A stretch of DNA of 64,000 nucleotides from Photobacterium proteolyticum. Its GTDB lineage: Bacteria; Pseudomonadota; Gammaproteobacteria; Enterobacterales; Vibrionaceae. Below the pieces are notes generated by a model. It saw nothing but the letters and a program-made list of their open reading frames with translations. It searched no databases and was not told the origin of the DNA. Positions 18,793-27,978 of the stretch are shown piece by piece. Location of the stretch: assembly GCF_001939735.1 (NCBI RefSeq), contig NZ_MJIL01000060.1, positions 146,375 through 210,374 on the forward strand. The letters run 5' to 3'. How positions within the stretch are numbered: position 1 is the stretch's first letter; the number at the start of each line of letters is the position of its first letter. The translations under genes were made by a program, and so were the position numbers.

Positions 18793-18821
18793 ATATTAAA
18801 CACTTCATTCTGGTGGTGCAA
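18793..18821 (-). promoter_or_regulatory. Sigma70 promoter of the tRNA-Val array
   Basis: On the minus strand TTGCAC (-35) and TAATAT (-10) are separated by exactly 17 bases, and a pyrimidine/GC-rich stretch CCTCC follows. The position just upstream of the first tRNA fits a strong stable-RNA promoter. Confidence 0.75.
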
Positions 18822-18909
18822 GTGCAAGTATCCAGAAAGTCAGAAAAAAGAGATTGTTTGCTTACAGTTTGTCCAAAGCGCGAGCCGAATCGGCAGTTGT
18901 GGGGAGTTT

Positions 18910-18936
18910 CGCGCTAATCAAGGTTCGATTAGCGCG
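18910..18936. terminator. Hairpin downstream of parA
   Basis: A 10-bp perfect stem (CGCGCTAATC and GATTAGCGCG) with a 7-base loop lies just after the parA stop. No T-run follows on the minus strand, so intrinsic termination is uncertain. Confidence 0.5.
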
Positions 18937-18950
18937 TTTATAATGGCTTG

Positions 18951-19748
18951 TTATTGCTCGATTTCTGCTGTTTTATCTGCAGTTTCCTCGAGGGTATGGA
19001 AGAGCTCTTCGAATGTAATGGTCAGCTTATGGTTAGGCAGCAAATGGATCAGAGGTTGCTGGTGGTAGTGAGACTCTTTCATTTTGATCGAAAGCGGAAG
19101 GTAAGGCTCTAGAATCGGTAAACCGAGATCACTCAGATCGGCGATGATCTGGGCCGGGAAGTTGGCCTGGGCATTGAACATATTGACGATCACGCCTTCG
19201 ACTTCCAGCTTGGGATTATGATCCTCACGAAGTTCAGCCACATTATTGAGCAAGGTGATCAGCGCTTGTTGAGAGAAGCTGTCACAATCGAAAGGAATTA
19301 ACAGCCGCTTGGCTGCGATCAGGGCGGCCTTGCTGAAGAAGTTCAGGTTCGGCGGGGTATCGATATAGATCCGATCATAGCTTTTCTCGAGCTCGTCCAG
19401 GGCATCTCGCAGTTTGTAGATTTTATAGCGTCGTTCGAGTTCAGATTCTATTTTTTCGAGCTTAGGGCTTGAGGGAATAATATCAAGGTTAGAGAAAGGC
19501 GTGGGTTGCGGAAAGTCTTTGACCGGCGTCGATACTGAAAACCACCCGACAGTTTGATTAAGTAAATCAGCTACCGTCGTATTGCTATCGCTGTTGATAT
19601 CATAGCCGAGGTAATGGCTGCTGTTGCCTTGTACATCGAGATCAATCAATAACGTTTTATAACCATTGGCTGCACTAAGTGCTGCCAAGTTTGCCGCGAT
19701 GCTTGATTTTCCGACTCCACCTTTTTGATTGAATACTACCCGACGCAT
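18951..19748 (-). CDS. ParA/Soj-family ATPase, orphan
   Basis: ParA/MinD-type ATPase of 265 residues. The deviant Walker A motif is KGGVGKSS at residues 9-16, LLIDLDVQGNSS follows as the ParA switch region, and IYIDTPPNL is Walker B. Family members position DNA, chemotaxis arrays, carbon-fixing bodies or pili by ATP-driven dimerisation on the nucleoid. No parB gene or parS-like repeat lies beside it, and the flanks are ordinary chromosomal genes, so it is not evidently a replicon partition locus. Cargo unknown. Confidence 0.85.
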   Translation of the reverse strand: MRRVVFNQKGGVGKSSIAANLAALSAANGYKTLLIDLDVQGNSSHYLGYDINSDSNTTVADLLNQTVGWFSVSTPVKDFPQPTPFSNLDIIPSSPKLEKIESELERRYKIYKLRDALDELEKSYDRIYIDTPPNLNFFSKAALIAAKRLLIPFDCDSFSQQALITLLNNVAELREDHNPKLEVEGVIVNMFNAQANFPAQIIADLSDLGLPILEPYLPLSIKMKESHYHQQPLIHLLPNHKLTITFEELFHTLEETADKTAEIEQ

Positions 19749-19813
19749 TGTTTCCTACCTTGGAATATGTGTAATTAGAATACGTTACCTGACGCTATTA
19801 TGAGTCGCAATGC

Positions 19814-20074
19814 TTATTTGAGTAACTCGTGATCAGGGGGTAATAATCGTGAAATCCACAGCACTAACTTGTGCTTCATGTTAGGACCATCTTCCTGATT
19901 GGTTGCTAGCGGGGTAATTTGTTTCGCCTCGACTAAAAGGCGGTAGATGCATTCGACTTTGTCTTTCGGCGAGACCGTTTTGTCGAGGTCTCCATATCCT
20001 TGCTTTTTCGCAAACGCCATGCCGAGCTCTAGAGCTTTCTTAAGCAGTTTGGCTTCATTCTTGTGTTTCTTCAT
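19814..20074 (-). CDS. Small conserved protein, probably DUF5062 family
   Basis: 86-residue soluble protein beginning MKKHKNEAKLLKKALELGMAFAKK. The ATG at 20074 has a strong AAGGAG site, and an upstream in-frame start was discarded. The basic N-terminus and the PKDKVECIYRLL segment fit the DUF5062 family of small gamma-proteobacterial proteins. That assignment is from memory and not verified. It lies upstream of parA on the same strand, 65 bases away, so co-transcription is possible. Function unknown. Confidence 0.65.
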   Translation of the reverse strand: MKKHKNEAKLLKKALELGMAFAKKQGYGDLDKTVSPKDKVECIYRLLVEAKQITPLATNQEDGPNMKHKLVLWISRLLPPDHELLK

Positions 20075-20210
20075 TGTTTGCTCCTTGCAATACGGATTTG
20101 CTGAGTTCACACAGCAGGATGAACTTAGCGAATAGGTATTGCCGAGCTTTCATCTTAGAGCGAACAGCGCAGAAATAACAGTATGATTTTATTCAAATAC
20201 TGTGCAATCG

Positions 20211-21260
20211 CTAATTTTGCGTCCCGAGCTTGAGCTGGCATCGCTTGAAGGTCCGTTGCCAAAATTCCACATGCTTAAGGATAGCGTTTCTGAAGCTGGC
20301 ATGCAGTTCACCGGCAACATAGCTTTGATAGTAGGCATTAAAGTGGGAAGAGACGGCAGACGGAGGCTGCAATATCACTTTCAGCGGGGTCTGAATTTGA
20401 CTGTATTGCGAGTCTAGCTCTGCCAGGTAGGGCTGGATGTCCCCGACAAAAAAACGATGAAAAACATTACTGAGATAGACTGCTTTTTGCTGGTTACGGT
20501 TTGCACCACAGATGATGTTTGCTTCGTTGGATTCCAACAGGTGGGTAGATGCATTTAGCCAGTCCCGGGAGCGGGCTAGCGAATAGACAAGCTGGCCAAA
20601 ATATCTATGGGTATAAATCTGCTGTTGGTAATCCAACAGGCGCTCGGCTTGCTTGGGCGGAACGGTAGCGCCATCTTGAAGCGTGTTATGAATGTACAGT
20701 AAGTAACGCATAGCATCATGGTTTGCGGCAAACCCCGGATTTTCAGCGAGGCCAAAAGGTTTATGATAAATTCGCAACTGTTTGCGCCATTCCTCGCCGG
20801 TAGTCAGCATATTCCATAAATAGACGGGGAGCTGTTGCTGTTTGAGCTGGTGAAGCTGTTTGAGCTCGGGAAGAATCTCTGCATCCTGGGGAAGGGTAGC
20901 GAGGCAGTGCTCCAAGCCATCCATGAATAGTAGTTCGTAGCGGAAGCGATGCGTTTTATCCTGTACTTTGCCTAGGATTGAATTTCTTTCGGCAATTAAG
21001 TGAAACAAACCGCACTTTCTTAGCTCATAGGCATCCAGTAACCCGATGCGAATGTCTTCAATGGGTAAGAGCAAATCTCGAATATCGGCCAACTGCGGAA
21101 TGTCAGTATCCGGTTTTTCTGAGGGAGAGACTTCCAGTACGTTGGCCAGGCGTTCGTTGTAGGTTTCAAGGCTATCTTCAGCCGTAGTAAATTCGCACCC
21201 TGTAAGAGTGAGTAAAGCTATAACAACGATGGCGAAAAAGAAGGGTTTGTTTGGCATCAC
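20211..21260 (-). CDS. DUF3080-like lipoprotein
   Basis: Predicted lipoprotein of about 349 residues. The signal peptide ends with the lipobox LTGC near residue 22, so the mature protein starts at Cys and should be anchored in a membrane. Two ATGs begin the frame; either gives the same lipoprotein. The rest is mostly helical and Leu/Gln-rich. The overall sequence resembles DUF3080 proteins found near norM in vibrios (recalled, not searched). It lies about 90 bases downstream of norM on the same strand, but a terminator intervenes. No biochemical function is known. Confidence 0.65.
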   Translation of the reverse strand: MMPNKPFFFAIVVIALLTLTGCEFTTAEDSLETYNERLANVLEVSPSEKPDTDIPQLADIRDLLLPIEDIRIGLLDAYELRKCGLFHLIAERNSILGKVQDKTHRFRYELLFMDGLEHCLATLPQDAEILPELKQLHQLKQQQLPVYLWNMLTTGEEWRKQLRIYHKPFGLAENPGFAANHDAMRYLLYIHNTLQDGATVPPKQAERLLDYQQQIYTHRYFGQLVYSLARSRDWLNASTHLLESNEANIICGANRNQQKAVYLSNVFHRFFVGDIQPYLAELDSQYSQIQTPLKVILQPPSAVSSHFNAYYQSYVAGELHASFRNAILKHVEFWQRTFKRCQLKLGTQN

Positions 21261-21300
21261 ATAGAGTACTCGTTTTCTTCTATTATGGTGAATACCATGG

Positions 21301-21330
21301 AAAAAAGAAAAGGCGACACATGGCCGCCTT
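21301..21330 (-). terminator. Rho-independent terminator of norM
   Basis: On the minus strand AAGGCG and CGCCTT form a stem, followed by TTTTCTTTTTT. It lies 20 bases after the norM stop. Confidence 0.75.
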
Positions 21331-21351
21331 ATGTTGAAAATGGAATTCTTT

Positions 21352-22722
21352 TTATCGAAGTGACATGGCTATCTGAGCATCATCGTCCTGTTTGTGAACC
21401 CAGTGCATGCGGGCACCCAGCATGATCGCAGCTGATGTCAGGCCAATAATGTTTCCGTACCAGAAACCATGAGGCCCCATTGGTTCTGTAATCCAGTCAG
21501 TCATTCCCAGGATATAGCCGATTGGCAGGCCGAGGATCCAGTATGCAATGAAGGTACGTACAAAAATGGCTTGCATGTCTTTGTACCCGCGCAAGGCACC
21601 AGCAGCAACAACCTGAATGGCGTCGGTGCACTGGTAGACAGCTGCCAGGAACAGCAATTGGCCTGCGAGTATCACAACGTCAGGGTTATCGGTATACAGT
21701 AGGGCAATATCTTCACGGAGAATAACCGTTAGCGCAGCAGTTGTCATCGACATCAGCAAGCCTATCAGAAGTCCGCAGTGGCTGGCGATTTTTGCTTCGG
21801 TAAGGTTCTTTTCGCCCAGCAGGTGGCCGACCCGGATACTAAGTGCGGCACCCAGGCTCATTGGCAGCATGAAGACTAATGAGGAGAAGTTAATCGCTAC
21901 CTGGTGTGAGGCGACAACGATTGATCCGAGCGGCGAAATTAGCAAGGCAATAGCAGCAAACAATGATACTTCGAAAAATAGCGAAGCGGCGACAGGAAAG
22001 CCTAGTTTGAACAATCGCAAAATGGCTTTCAATTGTGGTTTATGCCAAGTGGTGAAAAGGCCGGCAGCCTTTAGTCGCTTGTTGACCAGTACATAGACCA
22101 ACATAGAGAAAAACATCAGCCAGTAGACAATGGCAGTCGCCACACCACAGCCAACACCACCAAGCTCTGGTACGCCGAATTTACCGTAGACAAATATCCA
22201 GTTGAGCGGAATATTGGCGGCCAGGCCAATAAAGCCGATAACCATGCCCGGTACTGTCATCGACAGGCCTTCAGAGAAGCTCTTCAGGGTTTGGAAGAAC
22301 AGAAAAGCCGGTACGGCAAACAGAACTGCGTGCATGTAGCCAATGGTTTTTTCGCCAAGCACGGGCTCTACATCCATCATATCAATGAGCATGCCTGCAT
22401 TGTAAAGAACAAACATGATCGGTATCGAGATGACCAGCGAAAGCGCAAAGCCATGCTGAACTTCGAATGGTATTTTCTCTTTTTTACCGGATCCATTTAA
22501 CTGGGCAACGACCGGAACAAGTGCAATCAGCAAGCCAACGCCAAATAGAATGGAAGGCAACCAGATGCTTGCCGCCACCGAAACTGCCGCCATATCGGTC
22601 GCACTGACGCCACCGGCCATAACGGTATCGACAAACCCCATGGATGTCTGGGCGACAGAGGCAATAAGCACTGGTATTGCTAGCTTGAGTAAGTGACGTG
22701 TTTCACGCCTGTAATTATGCAC
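21352..22722 (-). CDS. norM: MATE-family multidrug/Na+ antiporter NorM
   Basis: Multidrug and toxin extrusion transporter of 456 residues and about twelve helices, driven by the Na+ gradient in vibrios and exporting cationic drugs such as fluoroquinolones and ethidium. The N-terminus HNYRRETRHLLKLAIPVLIA and GFVDTVMAGGVSATDMAAVS closely match V. cholerae NorM. I chose the GTG at 22722 because it has an AGGAG site 7 bases upstream and gives a length near the 461 of NorM. A longer in-frame start upstream has no ribosome site. Confidence 0.9.
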   Translation of the reverse strand: MHNYRRETRHLLKLAIPVLIASVAQTSMGFVDTVMAGGVSATDMAAVSVAASIWLPSILFGVGLLIALVPVVAQLNGSGKKEKIPFEVQHGFALSLVISIPIMFVLYNAGMLIDMMDVEPVLGEKTIGYMHAVLFAVPAFLFFQTLKSFSEGLSMTVPGMVIGFIGLAANIPLNWIFVYGKFGVPELGGVGCGVATAIVYWLMFFSMLVYVLVNKRLKAAGLFTTWHKPQLKAILRLFKLGFPVAASLFFEVSLFAAIALLISPLGSIVVASHQVAINFSSLVFMLPMSLGAALSIRVGHLLGEKNLTEAKIASHCGLLIGLLMSMTTAALTVILREDIALLYTDNPDVVILAGQLLFLAAVYQCTDAIQVVAAGALRGYKDMQAIFVRTFIAYWILGLPIGYILGMTDWITEPMGPHGFWYGNIIGLTSAAIMLGARMHWVHKQDDDAQIAMSLR

Positions 22723-22812
22723 AGAATGCTCCTGAAGCAGAGAAAAGTAATACAAATAAACGAGGGAGGATTATAGCGCCTCGGAACGACGATACAATTG
22801 TTGTTGGAGTTA

Positions 22813-24672
22813 TTACGCCAGATTCTTTGAGTTATACTGGGTATCAATAACTGCTTTGTTTTTGCCAGTTTGTTTGGCTTTATAGAGCATCCTATCAGCA
22901 ATGGCATAGCAGCTCAATTTTCCGGGAACACAGTGAGTAGCACCGATACTGGTGGTAATCACAATTGATATGTCCTGAACCGTTAACGGCTCTTGTGCGA
23001 GCGCGTCGAAAATTTGGTCTGTTAATTGTTTGACTTGCTCTGCGTTTCTGCCTTCGGACCAGATGGCAAACTCTTCGCCCCCAATTCGTCCAATGTAGTC
23101 GCCATCTGCCAGGCAGCTTTGGCAACGTTTGGCAAAGTGCTGAAGAGCGAGGTCGCCGGTAACATGGCCAAAGTGATCATTTAACTGTTTGAAGTTGTCG
23201 ATATCCAGAATAAGGAGCCAACCATCTGCGTTTTTGGTGGATTGCTCGAATTGTTCCCAGAAATGGCGGCGGTTCGCAATTTCGGTGAGCGGGTCGATAT
23301 AAGCAAGCTCGCGTAATTGGTGATTGGCGATACTCAGCTCTTCTGTTCTGGCTCTTACTCGCTCCTCCAGTTGTAAGTTCTGTTCTTCGAGAAGCGCATT
23401 CAGCCGTTTGGTTTCCTGCTGCTGTTGATCAAGCTGGCGGATAGTTGATTCGATATGTGTGGTCATTTTGTTGAACGACTTTTCGAGCAGTCCTACTTCA
23501 TCATCGCGATCAATTGTAATTTTCTTATCCCACTTTCCTTGGCTGATTTCCTCAGCAATCTTGGTTAGCTGGCGGATAGGTGTCAGTATATACCGTGTGC
23601 CTAATGAGCCGTAGTAGGTCGCAACGGCAATCATTAGCACAGTAATAATGATTGCATAGTGTTTTGCCTGTAGAAAGGCCGATGTTAGGTCTGATAACGG
23701 AGAGTAAAGCACAATTCGCATGGTACGTTTTGCGCTTAGGGGATATTCCGTATAGTGGCTAACCCAAGACTTGCCCTGGAAAGTGAACGGCAGCGTGGTA
23801 TCAATATTGGTTTTATTGCTTTGAATAGCATGCTGTTCTATTAACGGCCAGAGCTTACTTAGCGTGTGTGACTGCGATGATTTTACGTTAATAAGCTGGC
23901 CTTCTATCGGGCTGTGTAAAGGGTTACTGCTGGCCAGGATTTGACCGTCTTCGTTAACGAGGGCAACGGTACTATTTTCGCTGGGCTTGGCTTTTATCAG
24001 TTCGTTGACCACGCTGGTGAGCGTGATATCAAGCCCCCATACCCCCATGATCTGGTTATTTTCATCCCGCATTGCCTTGGATAAAGTAATCCCCAGTAAG
24101 TTTTTATCTATGGCTCCCGGGTAAAGGTCACTCCAAATAGGTTTATCAGATGTAAGGGCCCGCTGGTACCACTGTCTTTCTCTGGCATCAAAGTGCTCCG
24201 AGGCAGAGATAGCAATTCCACCTTTTCCGTTATACAGGGTCTGATAGCTTGTTAGTGGCCCGGCTGCATTGTTGTCTGATTCCAAGCGAATGAAGTGTTT
24301 TTCCCAGTCTTGCCCAAGAGAGATTAACCCGCCTTTATTGTTGGCAAAGTACACATAGTCGATGGAGAAGTGATGGTTTAGTACATTGGACAAATAGACA
24401 ATGAGTTTGTCGCGATCCTGTACAATAGCGGGCAAATCTGCTGCTATTTTTTGTTGGTGTTGATAGACAACCTTGGCTTCAGCAAAGAAGTTATCCAGCT
24501 GGTTGTATATAGTTTCGCTGGAATGGTGGTATAGCCTTTCAATGGTTTGCAGCCTGACCTGTTCAGAGCTGTGATACCATAACAGCCCTATAGGAATTGC
24601 CGTAAACAAAACCAGAAGCGTCAGGATTAACTGAATACGCAAGCCAAGGTTTTTAGAGAATTGCTTTAACAT
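22813..24672 (-). CDS. Cache-HAMP-GGDEF diguanylate cyclase
   Basis: Membrane diguanylate cyclase of 619 residues. TM1 (about 13-33) and TM2 (about 338-358) flank a large periplasmic dCache-type ligand-binding domain; GGIAISASEHFDARERQWYQRAL is typical. A HAMP domain, a coiled coil (about 410-455) and the GGDEF domain follow. The catalytic motif is GGEEF at 531-535, and the DPLTEIANRRHF entry sequence is intact. No RxxD inhibitory site is present. An AAGGG site precedes the ATG. The Cache domain suggests control by a small extracellular ligand. Confidence 0.88.
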   Translation of the reverse strand: MLKQFSKNLGLRIQLILTLLVLFTAIPIGLLWYHSSEQVRLQTIERLYHHSSETIYNQLDNFFAEAKVVYQHQQKIAADLPAIVQDRDKLIVYLSNVLNHHFSIDYVYFANNKGGLISLGQDWEKHFIRLESDNNAAGPLTSYQTLYNGKGGIAISASEHFDARERQWYQRALTSDKPIWSDLYPGAIDKNLLGITLSKAMRDENNQIMGVWGLDITLTSVVNELIKAKPSENSTVALVNEDGQILASSNPLHSPIEGQLINVKSSQSHTLSKLWPLIEQHAIQSNKTNIDTTLPFTFQGKSWVSHYTEYPLSAKRTMRIVLYSPLSDLTSAFLQAKHYAIIITVLMIAVATYYGSLGTRYILTPIRQLTKIAEEISQGKWDKKITIDRDDEVGLLEKSFNKMTTHIESTIRQLDQQQQETKRLNALLEEQNLQLEERVRARTEELSIANHQLRELAYIDPLTEIANRRHFWEQFEQSTKNADGWLLILDIDNFKQLNDHFGHVTGDLALQHFAKRCQSCLADGDYIGRIGGEEFAIWSEGRNAEQVKQLTDQIFDALAQEPLTVQDISIVITTSIGATHCVPGKLSCYAIADRMLYKAKQTGKNKAVIDTQYNSKNLA

Positions 24673-24869
24673 ATTATACCCTTGGGCTATTCAGGAGTTG
24701 ATAGGCTGTTATTGAATGCCTCGAAGGATATATTCTCCTGTCGATGGTTACAAATGTTATGGCTGTGTTTTATAAATTCTTTGATTAAGTTATAGGGTTG
24801 GCTGAGTAAGTTGCAGCCCTCTCATGCAGGGAATCAATCATTCCCTTTTGAATACGAACAGGAGAGATC

Positions 24870-25484
24870 ATGTTTACCGGGATTGTTCATGGTACGGCCG
24901 AGGTTATTGAGATTGTCAAAAAAGAGCAGTTTCAAACCCATGTTGTTAGGATGCCGTCGCAGTTGTTGTCTGGGCTTGAGATTGGCGCCTCAGTGGCGCA
25001 TAACGGTTGCTGCTTGACGGTAACGGCGTGCTCTGGTGACGAGGTTGCCTTTGATTTGATGCATGAGACATTAAAGGTAACGAACCTTGGTCTGCTGAAA
25101 GTCGGCGATGCCGTGAATGTTGAGCGAGCAGCAAAGTTTGGCGATGAAATTGGTGGCCATTCGATGTCGGGACATATTAACTTTTCGACAGAAATCAGCG
25201 AGGTTATCACCAGCCCGAATAACTGTACTCTCTGGTTCCAACTGCCTGAAGCTTACGCTAAGTATGTGTTACGCAAGGGGTACATTGGCATTGATGGTTG
25301 TTCATTGACGATAGGGGAGGTTAAAGACAATAGCTTCTGTGTTCATCTGATTCCAGAGACGCTTAACAGAACTTTGTTTGGCCGTCGCCAGGCTGGTGAT
25401 ATTGTGAACATCGAAATCGATCCTCAGACACAGGCCATTGTTGATACCGTTGAACGAGTGCTGGCGGCAAAAGAAAACGCCTAG
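24870..25484 (+). CDS. ribE: Riboflavin synthase alpha chain
   Basis: Riboflavin synthase (RibE, called RibC in E. coli) dismutates two molecules of 6,7-dimethyl-8-ribityllumazine to riboflavin, the last step of the pathway. The 204-residue protein shows the internal lumazine-binding repeat: [12 protein letters not shown] starts repeat 1 and NFSTEISEV repeat 2. [12 protein letters not shown] and GGHSMSGHI are active-site regions. A GGAGAG ribosome site precedes the ATG. It stands alone, with its own terminator, and no FMN riboswitch was recognised upstream. Confidence 0.93.
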   Translation: MFTGIVHGTAEVIEIVKKEQFQTHVVRMPSQLLSGLEIGASVAHNGCCLTVTACSGDEVAFDLMHETLKVTNLGLLKVGDAVNVERAAKFGDEIGGHSMSGHINFSTEISEVITSPNNCTLWFQLPEAYAKYVLRKGYIGIDGCSLTIGEVKDNSFCVHLIPETLNRTLFGRRQAGDIVNIEIDPQTQAIVDTVERVLAAKENA

Positions 25485-25500
25485 TAGCGCTTTGTTTAAT

Positions 25501-25533
25501 AACAATCCCTGCTGTTGCAGGGATTGTTTGTTT
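25501..25533 (+). terminator. Rho-independent terminator of ribE
   Basis: A perfect 12-bp stem (AACAATCCCTGC and GCAGGGATTGTT) with loop TGTT, followed by TGTTTG. Confidence 0.8.
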
Positions 25534-25567
25534 GAATGGGTATTCAGCCACCTGCCAGGGAGATTAG

Positions 25568-25771
25568 TTAGAAAATCTGTTCATCGTCGGCATCAACGAA
25601 TAGATTAATGGTTTTATGCAACTCATCAACTTCCATCGTTAAATGAATGGCGTGGCAACATGCCGGACAATCATCGTAAAATTCTTGGCTACCTGCGCTT
25701 GCATCGAGGGTTATTCTAATATTATGTCCACAGTGAGGGCAGATAACCCCTTGTTCAGTATAGTTTTTCAT
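25568..25771 (-). CDS. CPXCG-motif small zinc-ribbon protein
   Basis: 67-residue protein with two Cys pairs, CPHCGH near the N-terminus and CPACCH in the middle. This matches the CPXCG cysteine-rich family and implies a single zinc ribbon. The ATG at 25771 has a CGGAGT site; an in-frame upstream start gives a longer, less likely protein. The acidic C-terminus is typical of these proteins. Function is not known. Confidence 0.75.
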   Translation of the reverse strand: MKNYTEQGVICPHCGHNIRITLDASAGSQEFYDDCPACCHAIHLTMEVDELHKTINLFVDADDEQIF

Positions 25772-26033
25772 AGTGTACTCCGTAGAGGTGCTGAGCACAT
25801 AAAATCGGCTTCATTACTGATTTATAGGAATAATTGTATATAACTAAACTTTAGCGGCATGCATTCGTTTTTGCCGAGAATTAACTGTAAAGTTTGATTG
25901 GTCAGAAAGTTTCAAAGAAATAATGAATATTTTGTCAGGGATTGTGATTTTAGGCTGGATATTTTCTATTTTATAAGATTTATGTTACTTAACAAAATGT
26001 CAATTTGGGAACATTTCGAAGTGTAGTAGAGGT
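25772..26033. other. Intergenic region
   Basis: AT-rich stretch between the CPXCG gene and the hxpB terminator. It should contain the CPXCG promoter. Nothing else was seen. Confidence 0.4.
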
Positions 26034-26074
26034 GCAAAAAGAGAGGTAAAGACAGAGCGATTTGTCTCTACCTC
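26034..26074 (-). terminator. Rho-independent terminator of hxpB
   Basis: On the minus strand GAGGTAGAGACA pairs with TGTCTTTACCTC (one G-U pair), followed by TCTTTTTG. It begins 21 bases after the hxpB stop. Confidence 0.82.
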
Positions 26075-26095
26075 AGCATAGTAAGATCTGGTGTG

Positions 26096-26752
26096 TTACA
26101 GGCTAGTAATTAGCTGTTGGTTTACTTCGTGAAGCGAGGAAAGTTTTCTATCAGCAATCGCCCAGCGCGCATCATCGGCATAGGCTTTTTCCGGTACGGC
26201 AATACCTTTCATTTGTGCGGCTTTGGCAGCAAGCAAGCCGTTTACCGAATCTTCAAATGCGACACAGGCCTGCGGAGCGACACCCAGTTCATCGGCGGCA
26301 TTGATGTAGACTTCCGGGTGTGGTTTGCCGTAGCGAAGGTGTTCGGCAGATAGTACTGCAGAGAACTTGCTTTCGAGGGAAAGGGCTTCCAGCGTTGACT
26401 GGATCAGACGCATTGGCGAAGATGAGGCAAGGGCAATTTTCAGATCTAGCTGTTCGCAGGTTGCCAGGGCTTCAAGTACACCCGGTAGCATCGGCTTATG
26501 CTCTTTGATTAGCTCTTCAACTCGCACCACAATCATTTCTGTTACTGTGGCACAGTCGAGATCTTGCCAAGGCTGTTTGGCATACCAAAACTCGACGACC
26601 TGATCGATGCGTAGTCCCATGGTTTGCAGGGTATCTTTTTGCTCAATTTGCACGCCTAGCGAAGAGAAAATCTCAACCTGTGCACGTTGCCAGAAGGGTT
26701 CCGAATCGACCAACAGGCCATCCATATCAAAAACAGCTGCTTGTAACATCAA
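26096..26752 (-). CDS. hxpB: HAD-superfamily sugar phosphatase (YniC/HxpB-like)
   Basis: HAD phosphatase of 218 residues. Motif I is FDMDGLLVDSEPFW with the nucleophile and acid Asp pair, motif II is ALASSSP, and motif III/IV are KPHPEVY and FEDSVNGLLAAKAA. The close match of GLLVDSEP, MGLRIDQVVEFWY and AALASSSPMRLI to E. coli YniC suggests a hexitol/2-deoxyglucose-6-phosphate phosphatase. Substrate assignment is inferred from similarity only. The neighbouring yniA-like gene is on the same strand, which recalls the E. coli yniABC region. Confidence 0.8.
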   Translation of the reverse strand: MMLQAAVFDMDGLLVDSEPFWQRAQVEIFSSLGVQIEQKDTLQTMGLRIDQVVEFWYAKQPWQDLDCATVTEMIVVRVEELIKEHKPMLPGVLEALATCEQLDLKIALASSSPMRLIQSTLEALSLESKFSAVLSAEHLRYGKPHPEVYINAADELGVAPQACVAFEDSVNGLLAAKAAQMKGIAVPEKAYADDARWAIADRKLSSLHEVNQQLITSL

Positions 26753-26882
26753 TATCTCTCAGTAAAAGTATGAACGAAAACAAGCCGAGAGCTCGGCAGG
26801 ATAACCGGCCAAGTGCTCAGCTTGTAATTTTTACTGAAGATACCATATATCTTAGATAGAGAATAATCTCGAAGGCACCTGA

Positions 26883-27749
26883 CTATTTGAGCAGGCCGAG
26901 TTTCTCTATCGAATGTTCAGCTTGGGCAATATAGCTACCGCCAAACAGGTTACAGTGGTTGAGCACATGGTAAAGGTTATAAAGCTCTTTACGCTCTTGA
27001 TACCCTTCATCCAAAGGCCAGACAGACTGGTAACCCTCATAGAAGGTTGGCGGAAAGCCACCAAAAAGTTCGGTCATCGCAATATCACACTCGCGATCCC
27101 CCCAGTAACTGGCCGGGTCAAAAATAATCGGTCCGGTGACAGTAACGGCGGTATTGCCATGCCAGAGATCACCGTGGAGTAGTGATGGTTTGGGCTGGTG
27201 GTGCATCAAAAGATCGATGACTCGACTGGTTATGGTATCAATATTGCCCAAATCGATGCCTTTCTCCTGACAAATTTGCAACTGCCAGTCAATGCGCTGT
27301 TCGGCAAAGAATCGACACCAACGCCGACGCCACTTGTTCGGTTGCGGGGTTAGTCCGATATAATTGTCCCAGTCAAAACCGTATTCAGCCTGCTCGCCCC
27401 AGGAATGCAGCCTGGCAAGCTCTTGCCCGAGAGTATAGGCGGCATCGTTATCAAGCACTTTGGTTGGCAGGTAGTTTAAGACCAGAAATGATTTGTCGCG
27501 GCAGGTACCGAGGTGAATAAATTCAGGAACCTGTATGCAATCAGCTTCGTTAAGGACATGAAGGCTTTCGGCTTCCGTCTCGAAAATCATCAGTTGCTCA
27601 CGATCATTGAGCTTCAGGAAGTACCGATCATTGCCATCGCCAATACAGTAGCATTCATTGATATCACCGCCTTCAAGAGGTTCCTTTTCAATGATTTTGA
27701 ATGGTTTATCTAAAACTTCTGAAAGCTGGTGAGAAATCGCTTGCCACAT
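26883..27749 (-). CDS. yniA: Fructosamine kinase family protein (YniA-like)
   Basis: Fructosamine/ketosamine kinase family protein of 288 residues with an aminoglycoside-phosphotransferase fold. The catalytic loop is LLHGDLWHGN and the metal-binding Asp is in IIFDPASYWGDRECDIAM. Family members phosphorylate glycated amines to repair protein or metabolite glycation. The ATG at 27749 sits a few bases behind GGAGGG; an in-frame GTG upstream overlaps that site and is rejected. Confidence 0.82.
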   Translation of the reverse strand: MWQAISHQLSEVLDKPFKIIEKEPLEGGDINECYCIGDGNDRYFLKLNDREQLMIFETEAESLHVLNEADCIQVPEFIHLGTCRDKSFLVLNYLPTKVLDNDAAYTLGQELARLHSWGEQAEYGFDWDNYIGLTPQPNKWRRRWCRFFAEQRIDWQLQICQEKGIDLGNIDTITSRVIDLLMHHQPKPSLLHGDLWHGNTAVTVTGPIIFDPASYWGDRECDIAMTELFGGFPPTFYEGYQSVWPLDEGYQERKELYNLYHVLNHCNLFGGSYIAQAEHSIEKLGLLK

Positions 27750-27933
27750 AGCACCCTCCACGGCTGATCAAGATAATACGAGACTTTATAATTGTCTCAT
27801 CAACATCTTAGTCTATTTATTGAGCAAATTACTGTGCGCTTATCAAGGTTTTAGCCTGTCCGAATAGGTGACGACTATTAAATAATAGTCAACTCAGCCT
27901 CAAAAAGTTGATTTAAAAGGATGACAAAATAAT

Positions 27934-27966
27934 GAAAAAGCCGGAAAAGGTATTTTCCGGCTTTTG
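27934..27966 (-). terminator. Rho-independent terminator of the hut operon
   Basis: On the minus strand AAAAGCCGGAAAA pairs with TTTTCCGGCTTTT around the loop TACC, followed by T residues. It is 13 bases after the hutH stop. Confidence 0.88.
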
Positions 27967-27978
27967 ATTAGGTGGGGA

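Noticed and set aside
24680..24869. FMN riboswitch before riboflavin synthase
   Set aside because: I could not find the conserved RFN element blocks. In these bacteria the riboswitch is usually before ribB, not ribE.
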